The position numbers and the translations under genes were made by a program. This document shows, piece by piece, positions 61,611 through 64,000 of a stretch of DNA of 64,000 nucleotides (position 1 is the stretch's first letter; the number at the start of each line of letters is the position of its first letter). The stretch covers positions 168,144 through 232,143 of the forward strand of contig JAJPHT010000029.1 of the NCBI GenBank assembly GCA_021325135.1. The letters are read 5' to 3'. This DNA is from Pseudomonadota bacterium (GTDB taxonomy: Archaea > Thermoplasmatota > SW-10-69-26 > JACQPN01 > JAJPHT01). The notes under the pieces are model-generated. The model worked only from the letters and a program-made list of their open reading frames with translations. It was not told the origin of the DNA and did not search any database.

Positions 61611-62342
61611 TCAGAAGCCTGCGGCGCGCAGCAGGGCGGGGACCTCGGCCTCGACGGCGCCGCGCACGAGGGCGTCCGCGTGCGCGTCGTAGCGGGTGGG
61701 CGTCGCGTTGGCGATGACCAGCCGCGCGCCGCGCTCCAGGGCGAGGCCGGGCAGCAGCGCGACGGGTGTCACCTCCAGGCTGGAGCCCACCACCAGGAGG
61801 AGGTCGGCGTCGCGCGCCCACCGCTGGGCCTGCGCCCACGCGCCCGCGGGGAGCGGCTCGCCGAAGAGGACGCTGCCGGGCTTCAGCGGGCCGCCGCACT
61901 GGGGGCACGGAGGCGGCAGCGTCGCGCCCACCACCTCGTAGGGGAAGAAGCGGTCGCACGCGAGGCAGCGCACCTTGGCGGCGGTGCCGTGGATCTCCAC
62001 GAGGCGCTCCTCCTGGTGCCCCGCGCGCAGGAAGAGGCCGTCGATGTTCTGCGTGACGTGGCCCAGGAAGCGCGGCGACGCCGACGCGGAGGCCAGGGCC
62101 TCGTGCGCGGCGTTGGGCTTCGCGTGGGCGAGGTCCAGCTCCTCCATGAGCCGCATGCGCAGGCGCCAGAACCCCTCGGGGTCGGCGCGCCACCGCTCCA
62201 CGTGGAACTCGCGGGGGTCGAAGCGCGACCAGACGCCGGAAGCGCCGCGGAAGTCGGGGATGCCGCTGGCCGTGGAGGCGCCCGCGCCGCTGAGCACCAG
62301 CAGGCGGCGGCTCTCCTGCAGCGCGCGCACGGCCGCGTCCAC
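61611..62342 (-). CDS. Sir2-family NAD-dependent deacylase
   Basis: 243 residues. Sirtuin motifs: GAGASTASGIPDFRG, TQNIDGL, catalytic His in EIHGT, zinc ligands CLAC and CPQC, GSVLFGE and GSSLEV. Class III/bacterial-archaeal length. Removes acyl groups from lysine, for example on chromatin proteins such as Alba. GTG start. Leftward, with the TetR operon behind it on the same strand. Confidence 0.95.
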   Translation of the reverse strand: MDAAVRALQESRRLLVLSGAGASTASGIPDFRGASGVWSRFDPREFHVERWRADPEGFWRLRMRLMEELDLAHAKPNAAHEALASASASPRFLGHVTQNIDGLFLRAGHQEERLVEIHGTAAKVRCLACDRFFPYEVVGATLPPPCPQCGGPLKPGSVLFGEPLPAGAWAQAQRWARDADLLLVVGSSLEVTPVALLPGLALERGARLVIANATPTRYDAHADALVRGAVEAEVPALLRAAGF

Positions 62343-62367
62343 GCGGGGTGATGGCCGGCGGCGGGCT

Positions 62368-63039
62368 TCAGCCGTTGCCCTTGCCGGGGCGGCGGTCGCG
62401 TCGGCTCTGGATGCCCGCGCGGATGCCCTCGTCCAGGAGGGCCCACACCTCGGGGCGCGAGCGGCGCGTCGCGTCCAGCAGGTCCAGCGCGTCGTCGGGC
62501 GGGGCCGCGCGGGCGAGGCGCAGCGTGTCCTCGGGCGCCGAGTAGGGGCGCGGCCGTCGCAGCGCGAACGGGCTCCCCTCGTCCGCCGCCAGGAGGCCGC
62601 GCCGCGCGAGCCCCTCCTCCACCTTGCCCACGACGGCCTCGAAGGGCTTGTCCGCGTCCTTGGCGAGGTACGCGCGCACGACGCTCTCCACGTCGGGCGT
62701 GGCCACCTTCGCCGCCGCCTCGCGCACCTTCGCCTCGGGGCTCCCCGCGGGGAAGACGCTGCCCTGCGCGGGGCGCAGGAAGAGCGCGTCCTTCCGCTCG
62801 CCCGGCTCCAGCCGCAGCGCGCCCGCGCGCTCGTCGGCCAGGATCGCGGCCGCCAAGAGCGTCACGGCGAGGTCGGTCGCGCGCACCTTCTCGTCGGAGG
62901 CCGCCACCTCCACCGCGTCGGGCGTCACCGCGTCGCGGGCGAAGTCGGGCGCGTGGAAGTAGACCGTCTCGCTGGGCGTGAGCGGCGGCTTGGCGGGCGG
63001 CTTCGGGGCCATCCCGCTCGCAACGCCCCGCAGGGGCAT
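62368..63039 (-). CDS. hypothetical protein, possibly GPP34-like
   Basis: About 223 residues. A helical stretch VRATDLAVTLLAAAILADERAGALRLE followed by charged helices and a C-terminal DLLDATRRSRPEVWALLDEG segment; the pattern faintly resembles GPP34/GOLPH3 proteins, but I do not rely on it. Start ATG 63039 overlaps the TetR stop (TGATG), which argues for coupling; ATG 63012 is the alternative. Function unknown. Confidence 0.6.
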   Translation of the reverse strand: MPLRGVASGMAPKPPAKPPLTPSETVYFHAPDFARDAVTPDAVEVAASDEKVRATDLAVTLLAAAILADERAGALRLEPGERKDALFLRPAQGSVFPAGSPEAKVREAAAKVATPDVESVVRAYLAKDADKPFEAVVGKVEEGLARRGLLAADEGSPFALRRPRPYSAPEDTLRLARAAPPDDALDLLDATRRSRPEVWALLDEGIRAGIQSRRDRRPGKGNG

Positions 63040-63617
63040 CACGGCGCAGGCTGACGGGCGACCAGGGCGACGACCTCCTCGGCGAGCCGGTCCGCCTCGG
63101 CGTCGAAGTCCACGGCGCGGCCCGCCGCGTGGAGCGCCGTGAGGCCGTGCCAGCGCGCGAGGATCGCCGTCGCGAGCGCCGCGGAATCGAGGCCGCCGCG
63201 CGTGGCGCCCGTCGCCGCGCCCTCGCGCGCCGTCTGCTCCACGAAGTCCGCCACGAGCGCGTCGCGCAGCGCCGCGCGGGGGCGCCCCTGCGCGTCCTCC
63301 GAGAGCCAGAAGAGCATGACGCGACGCGCCTCCACCGGCTCGGGCTGCGCGGGGGCTGATAGCAGCGTCCGCGCAAGCGCGCCCAGCCGCTCGCGGGGGT
63401 TGGGGTAGTCCGCCGCGAGCCGCGCGAGCCCCTCCTGCGTCTCGTCGAGGACGCGCGCGGCCATGGCGTCGCGCAGCCCCTCGCGGTCGCCGAAGTGGTG
63501 GAACACCAGCGCCTTGCTGACCCCCGCGCGCCGCGCGAGGGCCGAGGCGGGCAGGTCGGGCCCCTCCTCCACCAGCGTCTCGAAGGCCGCGTCCAGCAGC
63601 GCCTCGCGCCCCTGCAT
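63039..63617 (-). CDS. TetR-family transcriptional regulator
   Basis: 192 residues. N-terminal HTH: LLDAAFETLVEEGPDLPASALARRAGVSKALVFHHFGDREGL-type, the hallmark TetR motif, then a helical ligand domain. A 20-bp palindrome touches the start codon and a TATA box lies 28 bp upstream, so autorepression of a leaderless transcript is likely. Coupled to the 62368 gene. Confidence 0.9.
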   Translation of the reverse strand: MQGREALLDAAFETLVEEGPDLPASALARRAGVSKALVFHHFGDREGLRDAMAARVLDETQEGLARLAADYPNPRERLGALARTLLSAPAQPEPVEARRVMLFWLSEDAQGRPRAALRDALVADFVEQTAREGAATGATRGGLDSAALATAILARWHGLTALHAAGRAVDFDAEADRLAEEVVALVARQPAP

Positions 63618-63637
63618 GGCTGACCTTGAGGTCAGCC
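63618..63637. promoter_or_regulatory. TetR operator palindrome
   Basis: GGCTGACCT (63618-63626), centre TG, AGGTCAGCC (63629-63637): perfect 9-bp half-sites. It is immediately before the TetR ATG and downstream of the TATA box at 63642-63649 (tctttataag on this strand), so bound repressor would cover the transcription start. Confidence 0.75.
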
Positions 63638-63641
63638 CACC

Positions 63642-63649
63642 TTATAAAG
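63642..63649 (-). promoter_or_regulatory. TATA box of the TetR operon
   Basis: CTTTATAA on the minus strand, 25-32 bp upstream of the TetR ATG at 63617, which makes the transcript leaderless. Confidence 0.65.
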
Positions 63650-63695
63650 AAAAGGCCTCGTGGGTCCTTTTTCTTGGGTCCAGCCACCCCAACGT

Positions 63696-63704
63696 CTTTA
63701 TAGT
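63696..63704 (+). promoter_or_regulatory. TATA box of rps12
   Basis: CTTTATAGT, about 28-36 bp before the rps12 ATG at 63732, giving a very short leader. Confidence 0.65.
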
Positions 63705-63731
63705 GCAGCGGGCTTGGCGCGGCCGGTCAAC

Positions 63732-64000
63732 ATGGCGAAGGGACTGTTCGCGGCCCGGAAGCTCACTTCCGACCGCCAGGCGTTCCGCTGGAGCGACCGC
63801 TACTACAAGCGGCGCACCCTGCGGCTGAAGGAGAAGGCCGACCCCCTTGAGGGCGTGCCCCAGGCGCGCGGCATCGTGATCGAGAAGGTGGGCATCGAGG
63901 CCAAGCAGCCCAACTCGGCCATCCGCAAGTGCGTCAAGATCCAGCTCATCAAGAACGGCCGCCAGGTCACCGCGTTCGCGGTGGGCGACGGCGCGATCAA
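63732..64000 (+). CDS. rps12: small-subunit ribosomal protein S12 (3' partial)
   Basis: First 89 residues of archaeal/eukaryotic-type uS12 (S23e-like): [40 protein letters not shown] and [19 protein letters not shown]. It lines the decoding centre. In archaea rps12 normally heads or belongs to the rps12-rps7-EF operon; the rest is outside the window. Confidence 0.97.
   Translation, partial: MAKGLFAARKLTSDRQAFRWSDRYYKRRTLRLKEKADPLEGVPQARGIVIEKVGIEAKQPNSAIRKCVKIQLIKNGRQVTAFAVGDGAI

Overview
This is about 64 kb of a very GC-rich archaeal chromosome. Archaeal core genes mark it as archaeal: RNA polymerase subunit RpoL, exosome subunit Csl4, an NMD3-like ribosome export factor, archaeal TruD, a METTL5-like rRNA methyltransferase, DUF424, Lhr helicase, an archaeal-type cis-prenyl synthase and ribosomal protein S12. 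Many genes have a TATA-like box about 25-30 bp before a start codon that must be at or near the transcription start (leaderless). A lineage in the Thermoplasmatota/Euryarchaeota is my best inference; no 16S rRNA is present to prove it. Bacterial-type UvrB and DnaJ are also present, as in many mesophilic archaea.

Layout. 1-5603: UvrB (5' end outside), a membrane metallophosphoesterase, an SRPBCC-ArsR pair with a palindromic operator, asparaginase II and a membrane-bound HTH protein. 5732-10516: a DHH phosphoesterase coupled to a small metallopeptidase, a DUF1080-like protein, a PRC-barrel-like protein, and a leftward group of mini zinc ribbon, UPF0173 hydrolase and cis-prenyl synthase. 10656-18543: tRNA-Gly(CCC), a run of six hairpins, then a 2153-residue membrane-anchored subtilisin and two small membrane proteins. 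18599-24087: DnaJ, a possible SecB-like protein, a METTL5-like methyltransferase, then csl4-rpoL-truD. 24143-26776: two opposed serine recombinases, a tandem AbrB-type regulator with four 12-bp iterons, and a gene-free AT-richer stretch. 26780-34884: surface proteins with PKD domains, Lhr, DUF424 and NMD3. 34958-39895: creatininase-family hydrolase, purE-purK, an APC permease.

39902-44004 is the most interesting region. A CARF-like/winged-helix regulator is transcribed away from a tightly overlapping four-gene operon: a dCTP-deaminase/dUTPase-fold protein, a HIT hydrolase, a methyltransferase of the DNA-phosphorothioation-associated family, and a PEP-synthase-like ATP-grasp protein. Three tandem 9-bp repeats lie in the shared promoter. 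I read it as a candidate nucleotide-signal-controlled modification or defence system.

44136-64000: a large two-component-propeller surface protein with a coupled secreted partner (both ending in a PGP-CTERM-like tail), cupredoxin lipoproteins, malate dehydrogenase, a BNR-repeat lipoprotein, a cysteine desulfurase-like enzyme, a Toprim protein, HTH-FHA and TrmB regulators, an unusual SWIM-HhH-SNF2 helicase, Sir2, an autoregulated TetR pair and the start of rps12. Most convergent gene pairs are separated by strong inverted repeats, two of which are copies of one dispersed element.
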